Shown here in pieces: positions 1-8,549 of a stretch of 64,000 nt of DNA. Positions within the stretch are counted from its first letter, which is position 1; each line of letters begins with the position of its first letter. The DNA lies in assembly GCF_022012295.1 (NCBI RefSeq), contig NZ_JAKLTN010000001.1:868001-932000 (forward strand), written 5' to 3'. The notes below the pieces were generated by a model. It did not search any database, was not told where the DNA came from, and saw nothing but the letters and a program-made list of their open reading frames with translations. The DNA comes from Dechloromonas hankyongensis (GTDB lineage: Bacteria; Pseudomonadota; Gammaproteobacteria; Burkholderiales; Rhodocyclaceae). Made by a program: the position numbers and the translations under genes.

Positions 1-171
1 AAAGACAGGCCCATCGTCACCCTCTGTGCTTGTCCCGAGGATGCCGGCGCGGTGCAGGCGGCGCGGCATTTGCTCAATGCCGGCTATTTGTCGGTCAAGC
101 CCCTGAAGGGCGGTTACGAGGCCTGGCTGGCCAGCCAACCAACTGCTGCTCCTGAGCGCTCGCTGGCCTAG
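1..171 (+). CDS. rhodanese-like domain protein, C-terminal part (5' end outside window)
   Basis: The last 56 codons of a gene that starts before the window; stop TAG at 169-171. The translation includes TLCACPEDAGAVQAARHL and later LKGGYEAWL. This is the end of a rhodanese fold: a cysteine loop (CACPED) followed by the helix and the GG-x-x-AW motif usual in single-domain rhodaneses. Such proteins move sulfane sulfur or act as redox or thiol sensors. The active-site cysteine is either C9 or C11 of the visible part. The stop codon shares the bases CTAG with the convergent pirin gene. Upstream domains cannot be seen, so a fusion (for example ArsR-rhodanese) is possible. Confidence 0.75.
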   Translation, partial: KDRPIVTLCACPEDAGAVQAARHLLNAGYLSVKPLKGGYEAWLASQPTAAPERSLA

Positions 172-1046
172 TCGCGCCAAGGCAGGGGCGGCGGGCTGAG
201 GCGCGGGGCCGAGCCGTCACCGATAGTCCCGAAGCGGGGATCGCCGTTTTCCCACTGGCGCTGTGCCTCGGCGATACCGGCTTTCGACCAGCCGACGAAG
301 TTCCACCACATCAGGACGGGTTGTGCGAAAGGGAGACCGCCCAGCAGCAATATCTGGGTGCCGGCGGTCAGGTCGAGTTGCAGGCTGCTGCGGCCGTCGC
401 CGAGATAGGCGAATTCGTCGGCCTGAAAGCGCTCGTCCTCGATGCTGGCCTCTCCGACCAAGGGGAGCAGGCCATATTCAAATGCTGGGTCAAGGCTAAG
501 GTCCACGCTGGCCGGCCCGTCGCTGCTGATGTCGAGGCCGAGCAGCGGGGAGTGGACATGGGCCGGCGCCGTCCAGCGCGCATAAGTGCCGGCCAGCAAG
601 GTCAGCCGGGCGCCGCCTTGCTGCCATTGCGGTAGGTCCGGGTGGTGCGCGAAAGCGGGTGGACAGTTTTCCGCTTCCGGCGGCAGCGCGATCCACAGCT
701 GCGCGGCATGCAGGCGCCGGCCGTCGTGCAGCGAGTCCTCGGTGTGCGCGATGCCGCGGCCGGCGGTCATCAGATTGACCTGGCCGGGGCGGATGATCTG
801 CTCGTTGCCCAGGCTGTCGCGGTGCAGCACTTCTCCCTCGATCAGCCAGGTGAAGGTCTGCAGGCCGATATGCGGGTGGGCGCCGACGTGCATGCCCTGG
901 CCGGCCGGGAAAACGACCGGCCCGGCATGATCGAGGAAACACCAGGCGCCGATCATGCGCTGCTGGCGGCTGGGCAGGGTGCGGCGAACCAGCATGCCGT
1001 TGCCGAGATCGGCGCTGCGCGGTTCGATGCGGACGATGGCGGACAT
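168..1046 (-). CDS. pirin family protein
   Basis: A 292-residue bicupin of the pirin family. The N-terminal cupin carries the metal-binding pattern HPHIGLQTFTWL, followed by GEVLHRDSLG and the AGRGIAHTE motif, supplying the His/His/His/Glu iron ligands. The C-terminal domain has PEFEYGLLP-like pirin_C features and ends LLGGLPFAQPVLMWWNFVG, typical of the family. Pirins are iron proteins; bacterial members are reported as quercetinases or redox regulators, so the substrate here is open. The frame is open further upstream, but ATG at 1046 has a GGAGA Shine-Dalgarno and begins MSAIVRIEPR like known pirins, so the longer 321-residue start is rejected. Convergent with the rhodanese gene. Confidence 0.9.
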   Translation of the reverse strand: MSAIVRIEPRSADLGNGMLVRRTLPSRQQRMIGAWCFLDHAGPVVFPAGQGMHVGAHPHIGLQTFTWLIEGEVLHRDSLGNEQIIRPGQVNLMTAGRGIAHTEDSLHDGRRLHAAQLWIALPPEAENCPPAFAHHPDLPQWQQGGARLTLLAGTYARWTAPAHVHSPLLGLDISSDGPASVDLSLDPAFEYGLLPLVGEASIEDERFQADEFAYLGDGRSSLQLDLTAGTQILLLGGLPFAQPVLMWWNFVGWSKAGIAEAQRQWENGDPRFGTIGDGSAPRLSPPPLPWRD

Positions 1047-1217
1047 GGCGGGTCTCCGTTCCGGGGTTGCGGGGGACGCCGGCGGCAATCCGCGCCTGGA
1101 CTGCTGCCGGGTGACTGTCGGTTCGATTGCCATCGGACCAATTCATTCCCCAGGCATGCCCAATTTTTGTCAGGGGCGACGCCCCCAGCGGGAAGTCGCC
1201 CCTAGTCATGGCGAGCC

Positions 1218-1463
1218 TCAGGCCCGGCGGTTCGAAGGGAGCCAGTAGCACATGGCTGCCTGGTGGAGCGGTGTAACCGACGCCAGGCAGCCATCCAGGC
1301 AAAGCAGCGCCATTTCCGATGATTGTTCAAAAGCGGTGCGGCTGACTTCGAGATTGAGCTGGGCCAGTCGTTCGGTAACGGCCAGGCACGTATCGGTAAA
1401 GTCACCGGCGGTCGCCAGCGAGGTTTTCTGGGTTTGCGTAACGGCTTCCAAGATCATGTTCAT
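1218..1463 (-). CDS. small phasin-like protein
   Basis: An 81-residue protein starting MNMILEAVTQTQ with a good AGGAG ribosome site. The first ~55 residues (for example ERLAQLNLEVSRTAFEQSSE) have the amphipathic helical look of phasins, which coat polyhydroxyalkanoate granules, but the usual length is 130-190 residues. The last 20 residues (LHQAAMCYWLPSNRRA) do not look like phasin. It may be a shortened phasin or an unrelated small helical protein. It stands alone between pirin and rnk, both also on the minus strand. Confidence 0.45.
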   Translation of the reverse strand: MNMILEAVTQTQKTSLATAGDFTDTCLAVTERLAQLNLEVSRTAFEQSSEMALLCLDGCLASVTPLHQAAMCYWLPSNRRA

Positions 1464-1560
1464 TGGGTGCTCCTGTGGGTGGGTGAAAAAATGGCCGGCA
1501 AGCCCATGGCATGCCGCCGCCCGGATTTGCCGGCGCGAGCGAGAAATCCGAGCGGCAGGG

Positions 1561-1971
1561 CTAACGGGCAGCCGGGGTGACGTGGGCGACCTTCAGTCTG
1601 CGCACGGAGCCGTCCGGAAAGTCCCAGCATATTTCGTGTCCCACGCTGAGCCCGATCAGCGCGCTGCCGACCGGGGCCAGGACGGAAATTTTTCCGGTCG
1701 CCGGATCGGCCTCGCCGGGATAGACCAGTTCGATCTCGCGCTGCGCACCGTTGCGTTGGTCGATGTAGGTGCAGCGGGAATGCATGGTGACCACATCTCC
1801 AGGGACGTGTTCCATTTGAACTACAATCGCGCGATCCAACTCGTCGGTCAGTTCATCGCTGAGGGTGTATTGGCACAGGCGGGCATAATCGTCCGCGCCC
1901 AGGATAAGCGGCTGAAGGTCGTTGTGGTTGCAGGAAAGTTCGCGTTGCGAAGTGCGTTTTGCATCGGTCAT
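1561..1971 (-). CDS. rnk: Rnk-type regulator of nucleoside diphosphate kinase (GreA/B C-terminal fold)
   Basis: A 136-residue protein with the Rnk/GreA-GreB C-terminal domain. Residues 65-105 include YPGEADPATGKISVLAPVGS and ALIGLSVG, the FKBP-like hallmark that binds at the RNA polymerase secondary channel. The N-terminal part (ILGADDYARLCQYTL) matches the short coiled coil of Rnk, which is much shorter than in GreA and lacks the acidic tip. Rnk affects nucleoside diphosphate kinase and alginate levels in Pseudomonas and competes with Gre factors in E. coli. It lies head to head with the LysR gene across an 112-base gap. Confidence 0.85.
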   Translation of the reverse strand: MTDAKRTSQRELSCNHNDLQPLILGADDYARLCQYTLSDELTDELDRAIVVQMEHVPGDVVTMHSRCTYIDQRNGAQREIELVYPGEADPATGKISVLAPVGSALIGLSVGHEICWDFPDGSVRRLKVAHVTPAAR

Positions 1972-2083
1972 TGGCGTATCGTACGCGGGCCGCAGGCATC
2001 ACGGTAGGCATCAATACGGCATCAGAATGTAGCGTTAGGGGCGACAATCGTGATGGCCTATGCGGAAATTTACGGAGAGGGCG

Positions 2084-2986
2084 ATGGCAGATCTGAACCT
2101 GATGGCAACTTTCGCCCGTGTCGTTGAGGCGGGCAGCTTTGCCGAAGCCGCCAGGCGAATGGGCACTTCGCGATCGGTCGTCAGCAAGGCCGTGGCGAGG
2201 CTGGAAAAATCGCTCGGTGCGCATTTACTGAACCGGACGACCCGCTACCTCAGTCTTACCGAAATTGGCGCCCTAGTTGCCGAGCACAGTGCCCGCCTGC
2301 TGGAAGAAGCGACTGCCGCAGAACAGCTGGTCGGCAGTTTGGCCAGCGAGGTTCGCGGCACCCTGCGCGTCAGCGCCTCGGTCGCCTTCGGCACCCTTCA
2401 CGTCGCCCCGGCCCTCGCCCGCTTCCTGCCGCGCCACCCGGAGCTGAGGATCGACCTCAGCATTACCGACCGCTGGGTTAATCTGGCCGAGGAGGGCTAC
2501 GATGTGGCGATCCACGTGACCGGCGACCCGCCGCCCAATCTGGTGGCGCGTCCGCTGGCACCGGTCCGGCGGAAGCTGTGCGCGACGCCCGAATACTTTT
2601 GCCGCAAGGGTATTCCGCAGACGCCCGCAGACCTGATCGCCCATAACTGCCTCGACTACACCCGCTCCGGCGAGCCGGGGCGCTGGCGCTTCACCGGCCC
2701 GGACGGCGAAATCACCGTGCCGGTCAACGGTCCGCTCCATGTCGATGACGACGAGGCCCTGTCGCAGGCGGTCCTGGGCGGACTGGGCGTCGGGCTGTTG
2801 CCGACCTTCATCATCGGCAAGGACCTGCAAAATGGCAGCCTGCAGGCCGTGCTGTCCGAATACCTGCCGGTGGAGCGGCACGTCTATGCGATGTATCTGC
2901 CGACTCGCCACCTGCCCAGCAAGGTCAGGATGTTCATCGATTTCATGATTGCCCACATCGGCGACGAGCCGTACTGGGACCGCTAG
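2084..2986 (+). CDS. LysR family transcriptional regulator
   Basis: A 300-residue LysR regulator. Residues 1-60 form the winged helix (FARVVEAGSFAEAARRMGTS, then SRSVVSKAVARLEKSLGAHL), followed by the LNRTTRYLSLTE wing. Residues 90-295 are the substrate-binding domain of the CrgA/AaeR-like group (GTLRVSASVAFGTLHVAPAL; GLGVGLLPTFI). The effector and targets are unknown. The chosen start, ATG 2084, has GGAGAG seven bases upstream; an in-frame ATG at 2060 lacks one. It is divergent from rnk, and no obvious target gene adjoins it downstream. Confidence 0.9.
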   Translation: MADLNLMATFARVVEAGSFAEAARRMGTSRSVVSKAVARLEKSLGAHLLNRTTRYLSLTEIGALVAEHSARLLEEATAAEQLVGSLASEVRGTLRVSASVAFGTLHVAPALARFLPRHPELRIDLSITDRWVNLAEEGYDVAIHVTGDPPPNLVARPLAPVRRKLCATPEYFCRKGIPQTPADLIAHNCLDYTRSGEPGRWRFTGPDGEITVPVNGPLHVDDDEALSQAVLGGLGVGLLPTFIIGKDLQNGSLQAVLSEYLPVERHVYAMYLPTRHLPSKVRMFIDFMIAHIGDEPYWDR

Positions 2987-3184
2987 TCGGGTTCGGCAGG
3001 ATCAGGCCGAATCCGGGGTTACGCGGTGGGCGTACCCGATGGTGATTCCGAACGCATCTCCCCGGTACGCGCCCTGGAGGAGAGCCGAGCACACAAATCC
3101 TTGTGGCACAGGGCTTGGCTATCTGATTCCACGCTGCGAAAGAGGCGATTCAAGTCGCAGCCGGTAAAAACCGGTTCTGGGTTG

Positions 3185-3225
3185 TTGACATAGTCATATC
3201 GATGTAACTAAGATTGTCGATATGA
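3185..3225 (+). promoter_or_regulatory. promoter with overlapping inverted-repeat operator for the ArsR-led lipid operon
   Basis: A consensus -35 TTGACA (3185-3190) and a -10 TAAGAT (3209-3214) are 18 bases apart. An inverted repeat TCATATCGA (3194-3202) / TCGATATGA (3217-3225) with a 14-base spacer straddles the -10 box and runs into the start codon of the regulator. This is where an autorepressing ArsR/SmtB protein would bind. The expected transcription start falls at about 3221, at the ATG of the regulator at 3222, which would make the message leaderless or nearly so. Confidence 0.7.
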
Positions 3226-3533
3226 AAAAAGACTATTCGCAAGCCATTCCGCCCCAGTGGGCGGCGATGTCGAAAATCTTCATGGCCCTCGGAGACGAGC
3301 ACCGGCAGCGCATCCTGATGCTGTTCGAGCCGGGCGAACGGCTCAATGTCGGGCAGATCGCCGAAGTGTCGACGCTGGCCCGGTCGACCGTCTCGCACCA
3401 CCTGAAGATTCTCCACGAATCCGGCGTGCTGGGGTCCGAGAAGGTCGGCAAGGAGGTCTGGTTCTGGATCGACCGGCCGGCGCTGGAAAGCACATTCACC
3501 AATGTCCTCGATTACCTGAAGGAAAGTACCTGA
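3222..3533 (+). CDS. ArsR/SmtB-family winged-helix repressor
   Basis: A 103-residue regulator. Residues 15-95 are the ArsR winged helix (ALGDEHRQRILMLF, ERLNVGQIAEVS, recognition helix STVSHHLKILHESG, wing GKEVWFWID). No cysteine is present, so the classical metal sites of ArsR/CadC are absent; it more likely senses a small organic or lipid-related signal, or uses another site. Its stop TGA overlaps the ATG of the acyltransferase gene by one base, so it leads the lipid operon and probably controls it through the inverted repeat at 3194-3225. The start at 3222 has no clear Shine-Dalgarno; Met16 (3267) is an alternative. Confidence 0.88.
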   Translation: MKKDYSQAIPPQWAAMSKIFMALGDEHRQRILMLFEPGERLNVGQIAEVSTLARSTVSHHLKILHESGVLGSEKVGKEVWFWIDRPALESTFTNVLDYLKEST

Positions 3534-5677
3534 TGCTGCGTACCCTGTTGCGGCCGTTGTTGCGCGGCCTGGCCCGCCTGCTGTTCCGTGTCGAAGTGAC
3601 TGCGCAGCAAGCCGATTTCCGGCATGAGCGCCTGCTTGTCGTCGCCAACCACCAGTCCTTTCTCGATGGCCTGCTGCTCGGTCTATTCCTGCCCATCGAC
3701 CCGGTCTTCGTCGTGCATACGACCATCGCCGAGAACCGCTTTTTCCGCATCCTGCTCTCGCAGGTCGATTACCTGGCAGTCGATCCGACCAGCCCGATGG
3801 CCATGAAGAAGGTCATCCGCCTGATCGAAACCGGCCGGCCGGTGGTCATTTTTCCGGAAGGACGCATTACGCTGACCGGTTCGCTAATGAAGGTGTACGA
3901 CGGCCCGGCCTTCGTTGCCGCCAAGACCGGGGCGACGGTGGTGCCGGTCCGTCTGCAGGGTGCCGAGCGTACCTATTTCTCGCGCCTGTCGGGCAAGCAT
4001 CCGAAACAGCTGTTCCCGAAAATCCGCCTGTCCATCATGCCGGCACGGCATTTCCCGATGCCGGAAGGGGCCACCGCCAAGCTGCGCAGGCGCAAGTCGG
4101 GCGAGGCGATGCGCCGGCTGATGCAGGACATGATCGTCGCCTCCCGGCCACAGCAGACCCTGTATGCCGCCCTGTGCGACGCGGTGGACATCTACGGCCG
4201 CAGCCGTCGCCTGCTCGAGGACGTCAAGCAGATCGAGTATTCGTACAACGACTTGCTCAAGATGGCGCTGATGCTGGGTCGCCAGATCGAGCGACTGTCC
4301 CGGCCCGGCGAGCGGGTCGGCCTACTGCTGCCCAACCTGGTGCCGACCATCGGCCTGATCTTCGGCCTCAGCGCCCGCCGCCGGATTCCGGCCATGCTCA
4401 ACTACACGGCCGGCGTCGAGGCCATGCAGGCGGCCTGCGATGCCGCCGAGGTGAAGACCATCGTCACCTCGCGCGCCTTCGTCGAGCAGGCCAAGCTGGC
4501 CGATAAGCTGGCGGGGCTGGCCAACGTGCAGCTGATCTATCTGGAGGACGTACGCGAGCGTATCGGCCTCGCCGACAAGCTGTGGCTGGTGCTGTGGGCG
4601 CTGCATTTCCCGCGCAGCTTCGAACTGCCGGCCTCACCGGAGGACGCGGCGGTGGTGTTGTTCACCTCGGGCTCGGAAGGCAAGCCGAAGGGCGTCGTGC
4701 TGCCGCACCGCGCCATCCTGGCCAACATCGCGCAGATCCGCTCGGTGATAGATTTCTCGGTCTACGACAAGGTGCTCAATGCGCTGCCCATCTTCCATTC
4801 CTTCGGCTTGACCGCCGGCGCGTTGCTGCCGGTGCTCAACGGCGCCAGCCTGTTCCTCTACCCGTCGCCCCTGCATTACCGGGTAATTCCCGAACTGGCC
4901 TACGACCGCGGCTGCACCATCCTGTTCGGCACCTCGACCTTCCTTGCCAACTATGGCAAGTTCGCCAATCCCTATGACTTCTATCGCCTGCGCTATGTCG
5001 TGGCCGGTGCCGAGAAGCTGTCGGAAGCGGTGCGCAGCCAGTGGTTCGAGAAATTCGGCCAGCGCATCTTCGAAGGCTATGGGGCGACCGAAACCGCGCC
5101 GGTGCTGGCGGTGAATACGCCGATGGCCTACAAGACCGGCACGGTCGGCAACCTGCTGCCGGGGGTCGACTACAAGCTGGTGCCGGTGCCGGGGATCGAG
5201 CAGGGCGGCTTGCTGCACGTGCGCGGCCCGAATGTAATGGCCGGCTACTTGAAGGCGGATCAGCCCGGCGTGCTGCAGCCTCCGGCGTCGGACGCCGGCG
5301 CCGGCTGGTACGAGACGGGCGATGTGGTCGAGGTGGATGAGGAAGGTTTCGTCAAGATCGTCGGCCGAGTCAAGCGCTTTGCCAAGATCGCCGGCGAGAT
5401 GGTCAGCCTGGAGGTGGTCGAGAAGCTCGCCACGGCCACGTCGCCGGCCCTGCCGCATGCCGCGTCCAGCCAGCCAGACCCGGCCAAGGGCGAGGCGCTG
5501 GTGCTGTTCACCACCGACGGCGAACTGACGCGCGAACTGCTCGCCGCCAAGGCGAGGGAAATAGGCGTGCCGGAACTGGCCGTGCCGCGCAAGATCCACA
5601 AGGTCGAGTCGTTGCCGCTGCTCGGCACCGGCAAGGTCGATTACGTGACCCTGAAACGCTTGGCGGAGGCTGTATGA
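3533..5677 (+). CDS. aas: bifunctional PlsC acyltransferase / acyl-[ACP] synthetase (Aas-like)
   Basis: A 714-residue two-domain protein like E. coli Aas. Residues ~15-210 are a PlsC acyltransferase with the H-x4-D motif in NHQSFLDG and the acyl-acceptor motif FPEGRITL. Residues ~215-714 are an AMP-forming acyl ligase with the P-loop FTSGSEGKPKGV, the GYGATET motif, the YETGD motif and a C-terminal lysine context (GTGKVDY). Aas activates free fatty acids on its bound ACP and reacylates lysophospholipids at the inner membrane. The start at 3533 overlaps the regulator stop; the frame upstream of it is only the shadow of that gene. It overlaps the next gene by ATGA (5674-5677). Confidence 0.92.
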   Translation: MLRTLLRPLLRGLARLLFRVEVTAQQADFRHERLLVVANHQSFLDGLLLGLFLPIDPVFVVHTTIAENRFFRILLSQVDYLAVDPTSPMAMKKVIRLIETGRPVVIFPEGRITLTGSLMKVYDGPAFVAAKTGATVVPVRLQGAERTYFSRLSGKHPKQLFPKIRLSIMPARHFPMPEGATAKLRRRKSGEAMRRLMQDMIVASRPQQTLYAALCDAVDIYGRSRRLLEDVKQIEYSYNDLLKMALMLGRQIERLSRPGERVGLLLPNLVPTIGLIFGLSARRRIPAMLNYTAGVEAMQAACDAAEVKTIVTSRAFVEQAKLADKLAGLANVQLIYLEDVRERIGLADKLWLVLWALHFPRSFELPASPEDAAVVLFTSGSEGKPKGVVLPHRAILANIAQIRSVIDFSVYDKVLNALPIFHSFGLTAGALLPVLNGASLFLYPSPLHYRVIPELAYDRGCTILFGTSTFLANYGKFANPYDFYRLRYVVAGAEKLSEAVRSQWFEKFGQRIFEGYGATETAPVLAVNTPMAYKTGTVGNLLPGVDYKLVPVPGIEQGGLLHVRGPNVMAGYLKADQPGVLQPPASDAGAGWYETGDVVEVDEEGFVKIVGRVKRFAKIAGEMVSLEVVEKLATATSPALPHAASSQPDPAKGEALVLFTTDGELTRELLAAKAREIGVPELAVPRKIHKVESLPLLGTGKVDYVTLKRLAEAV

Positions 5678-7554
5678 GCGGACAATTCGGACTCCTCAAA
5701 CAGAAGCGCTTCAGGCCTTTCTTCGCCACGCAATTCCTCGGCGCCTTCAACGACAACCTGTTCAAGAACGCGCTGGTCGTGCTGCTGACCTTTCAGGCGG
5801 CGCACTGGACGACGCTGAAGCCGGAGCTGCTGGCCAACCTGGCTGCCGGCATTTTCATCCTGCCCTTCTTCCTGTTCTCGGCCACCGCCGGGCAACTGGC
5901 GGACAAGTACGACAAGGCGATGCTCGCCCGGCTGGTCAAGGTGCTGGAAATGGCGATCATGGGCGTCGCGGCGGCGGGCTTCTTCCTGACCAGCCTGCCG
6001 GTGCTGATGGTCGCGCTGTTCCTGCTCGGCTGCCATTCGACGCTGTTCGGGCCGGTCAAGTACGCGATCATGCCGCAGCACCTGCATGAGGATGAGCTGG
6101 TCGGCGGCAATGCGCTGATCGAGGCCGGCACTTTCGTCGCCATCCTGATCGGTACGCTGGCCGGTGGCCTGCTTGCCGGCTCGGTCGAGCATCCGGCGTG
6201 GATTGCGGTCGGTGGCTTCCTGGTCGCCGCGGCGGGCTACCTGACCAGCCGCGGCATCCCGGTGGCGCCGCCGCCAGCGCCGGAACTGAAGGTCAATCTC
6301 AATCCGCTGTCCGAAACCTGGCGCAACATTGCCTTCGCCCGCCAGAACCGCACGGTCTTCCTGTCCATACTCGGCATTTCGTGGTTCTGGCTGTACGGCG
6401 CGCTGTTCCTCGCCCAGTTCCCGGCCTACGCCAAGTTCGTGCTCGGCGGCGGCGAGTCGTCGGTGACGCTGCTGCTCGCCACCTTCACGGTCGGCATCGG
6501 GGTCGGCTCCATGCTCTGTGAGCGGATGTCGGGCAAGCATGTCGAGATCGGCCTGGTGCCTTTCGGTTCGATCGGCCTGACCCTGTTCGGGCTCGATCTC
6601 TATTTCGCCTCGCCGGACGCGCTGGCCGGCACGACGCCGCATGAACTGCTCGCGCTGCTGAGCATTCCCGCGGTCTGGCGCGTGCTCTTCGACCTGATGA
6701 TGCTCGGCGTCTTCGGCGGCTTCTTCATCGTGCCGCTCTACGCCCTGGTCCAGGTGCGCAGTTCGCCGGACCACCGGGCGCGCATCATCGCCGCCAACAA
6801 CATCCTCAATGCGCTGTTCATGGTGGTCGGCGCGCTGGGGGCGGCGGCCCTGCTCGGCAAAGGGCTGTCGATCCCCGCCCTGTTCGGGCTCGCCGCCTTG
6901 CTCAATGCGCTGGTCGCCATCTACATCTACGGGCTGGTGCCGGAATTCCTGCTCCGCTTCGTCGCCTGGCTGCTGGTCAAGGCGGTGTATCGGCTGCGCA
7001 CCACCGGGCTGGAGAATATCCCGCAGGAAGGGGCGGCGGTGCTGGTCGCCAACCATGTCAGCTTCGCCGACGCGGTGGTGATCATGGGCGCTTCGCCGCG
7101 TCCGATCCGCTTCGTGATGGATCACCGCATTTTCAAGACGCCGCTCCTTGGCTTCGTTTTCCGCCACTGCGGCGCGATCCCCATCGCCTCTGCCAAGGAA
7201 GACCCGGCCATGATGGAAGCGGCCTTCGCCGAAGCGGCGCGCGCCCTGGCCGATGGCGACCTGGTCGGCATCTTTCCGGAAGGCAACATCACCGCGGATG
7301 GCGAACTGCAGCCCTTCCGGCCGGGCGTCAGCCGGATTCTGGCGAGCCATCCGGTGCCTGTGGTGCCGATGGCGCTGGCCGGGCTGTGGGGCAGTTTCTT
7401 CTCGCGGGTCGATGGCGTGGCGATGAAGACCCCCTTCCGGCGGGGACTGTTCTCGGATATCGCCCTGCATGTCGGCGCACCGGTGCCGGCGGTAGAGGCG
7501 ACGCCTGAGCATCTGCAGGCACAGGTCCGCACCCTGCGTGGCGAGTGCCGCTGA
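5674..7554 (+). CDS. LplT-like MFS lysophospholipid transporter fused to a PlsC acyltransferase
   Basis: A 626-residue fusion. Residues 1-410 are a 12-helix major facilitator of the LplT type (FFATQFLGAFNDNLFKNALV is diagnostic). Residues ~425-626 are a second PlsC domain with H-x4-D (NHVSFADAV) and FPEGNITADG. LplT flips lysophospholipids inward so that Aas can reacylate them. Here the acyltransferase domain is duplicated: one copy on Aas, one on the transporter. In E. coli lplT and aas are separate genes with only one PlsC. It is coupled to aas by ATGA and followed six bases later by the Lgt-like gene. Confidence 0.9.
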   Translation: MSGQFGLLKQKRFRPFFATQFLGAFNDNLFKNALVVLLTFQAAHWTTLKPELLANLAAGIFILPFFLFSATAGQLADKYDKAMLARLVKVLEMAIMGVAAAGFFLTSLPVLMVALFLLGCHSTLFGPVKYAIMPQHLHEDELVGGNALIEAGTFVAILIGTLAGGLLAGSVEHPAWIAVGGFLVAAAGYLTSRGIPVAPPPAPELKVNLNPLSETWRNIAFARQNRTVFLSILGISWFWLYGALFLAQFPAYAKFVLGGGESSVTLLLATFTVGIGVGSMLCERMSGKHVEIGLVPFGSIGLTLFGLDLYFASPDALAGTTPHELLALLSIPAVWRVLFDLMMLGVFGGFFIVPLYALVQVRSSPDHRARIIAANNILNALFMVVGALGAAALLGKGLSIPALFGLAALLNALVAIYIYGLVPEFLLRFVAWLLVKAVYRLRTTGLENIPQEGAAVLVANHVSFADAVVIMGASPRPIRFVMDHRIFKTPLLGFVFRHCGAIPIASAKEDPAMMEAAFAEAARALADGDLVGIFPEGNITADGELQPFRPGVSRILASHPVPVVPMALAGLWGSFFSRVDGVAMKTPFRRGLFSDIALHVGAPVPAVEATPEHLQAQVRTLRGECR

Positions 7555-7560
7555 CGAGGC

Positions 7561-8343
7561 ATGGGCGCGCCGACCATGAGCTTCATTCCGGCCGAACAGG
7601 CAGCCTTGGTGCACGGCATTTTCGAAATGTTGGCCCTTGTCGTCGGCGCCGCCTATTACCGGCTGCTGCGACGGCGGAGCGGGGGCGGCAGCATCCTGCA
7701 CGGCGCGGGCTTCGTCGTCGCCGCCGGCTGCGTCTTCGGGGCGGCCATCGGCAACAAGCTGGTGTTCTGGGTCGAGATGCCGCATCTATTGGCGCAATAC
7801 TGGACGACGCCGACCGTGCTGTTCGGCGGGCAGTCGATGGTCGGCGGCCTGCTCGGCGGGTTGATCGGTGTCGAGATCGCCAAGAAGCTGAACGGCATTG
7901 CGCAGTCGACCGGCGATGCCTTCGTCTTTCCCGTCCTGCTTGGCCTGATGATCGGTCGGGCCGGCTGTTTCCTGGCCGGGCTGGCCGACGGCACGTACGG
8001 CAATCCGAGCGGCTTGCCGTGGGCCATCGACTTCGGCGACGGCATCCCGCGCCACCCGACACAGCTTTACGAAATTCTCTTCGCCGGCCTGCTGTGGTGG
8101 GGGCTGGCGACAGCGCGGCAGCGGTTGGCCCTGCCGCCCGGGCTGTTGTTCAAGCTGATGCTGATCGCCTATCTCGCCTGGCGCCTGCTGGTCGATGCGA
8201 TCAAGCCGATTCCCTATGCTTATCCGTTCGGGCTGTCAGGCATCCAGTGGGTGTGCCTGGTGGGACTGGTGATCTACCTGCCGGTCGTTTGGCGACAATG
8301 GGTGTCGGTCTTGATGAGGCACACGGAAAAGAGGGCGCAATGA
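7561..8343 (+). CDS. prolipoprotein diacylglyceryl transferase (Lgt) family membrane protein
   Basis: A 260-residue polytopic membrane protein with the Lgt signature: GRAGCFLAGLADGTYGNP at about residues 137-154, containing the catalytic-type arginine, then RHPTQLYE at ~162-169. Lgt moves diacylglyceryl from phosphatidylglycerol to lipoprotein cysteines. Whether this copy is the housekeeping enzyme cannot be told. Its place in a phospholipid-editing operon next to a Tes-like radical SAM gene, rather than the common thyA neighbourhood, suggests a specialised paralogue acting on a lipid headgroup or glyceryl group (inference). ATG 7561 follows a GAGG site; its stop overlaps the next start by ATGA. 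Confidence 0.85.
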   Translation: MGAPTMSFIPAEQAALVHGIFEMLALVVGAAYYRLLRRRSGGGSILHGAGFVVAAGCVFGAAIGNKLVFWVEMPHLLAQYWTTPTVLFGGQSMVGGLLGGLIGVEIAKKLNGIAQSTGDAFVFPVLLGLMIGRAGCFLAGLADGTYGNPSGLPWAIDFGDGIPRHPTQLYEILFAGLLWWGLATARQRLALPPGLLFKLMLIAYLAWRLLVDAIKPIPYAYPFGLSGIQWVCLVGLVIYLPVVWRQWVSVLMRHTEKRAQ

Positions 8344-8549
8344 AGGCTTTGCTGAATATTGTCGGCAAGGGACTGGTGCTGATCGTTGGTCTGTACGCCA
8401 TCGTAGGTGGCGGGACATGCATTGCCACCTTCGGCTGGAGTGTTCTGGCGTTGATTGGTGGGCTAGTGATGGCTTTCGGCGGTGGCATCCTGTGGCTGAC
8501 CTTCGGGGCATCCGCTAAGTCGCAAGCAGACAAAGACAGGGGGCGATGA
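8340..8549 (+). CDS. small membrane protein A of the lipid operon
   Basis: A 69-residue protein with two predicted membrane helices (about residues 8-27 and 33-54), a glycine-rich GLYAIVGGGTCIATF stretch at the first helix end, and a charged tail (SAKSQADKDRGR). I recognise no family. Its start overlaps the Lgt-like stop and its stop overlaps the next gene (ATGA both times), so it is clearly translated as part of the operon. It resembles the following gene in layout: short N-terminus, a helix ending in GGG-x-C, then a second glycine-rich helix. Confidence 0.75.
   Translation: MKALLNIVGKGLVLIVGLYAIVGGGTCIATFGWSVLALIGGLVMAFGGGILWLTFGASAKSQADKDRGR

Noticed and set aside
3000..3180. Possible small gene or terminator between the LysR gene and the ArsR promoter
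   Set aside because: Short hairpins are visible (for example CCGGTAAAAACCGG at 3161-3174), but without a T-run, and no ORF has a ribosome site.
5641..7785. 714-residue open frame on the minus strand across lplT-plsC
   Set aside because: Composition is His/Arg/Gln/Glu-rich and low in hydrophobics, there is no recognisable domain, and the opposite strand encodes a clear membrane transporter and acyltransferase. It is a shadow of high-GC coding.
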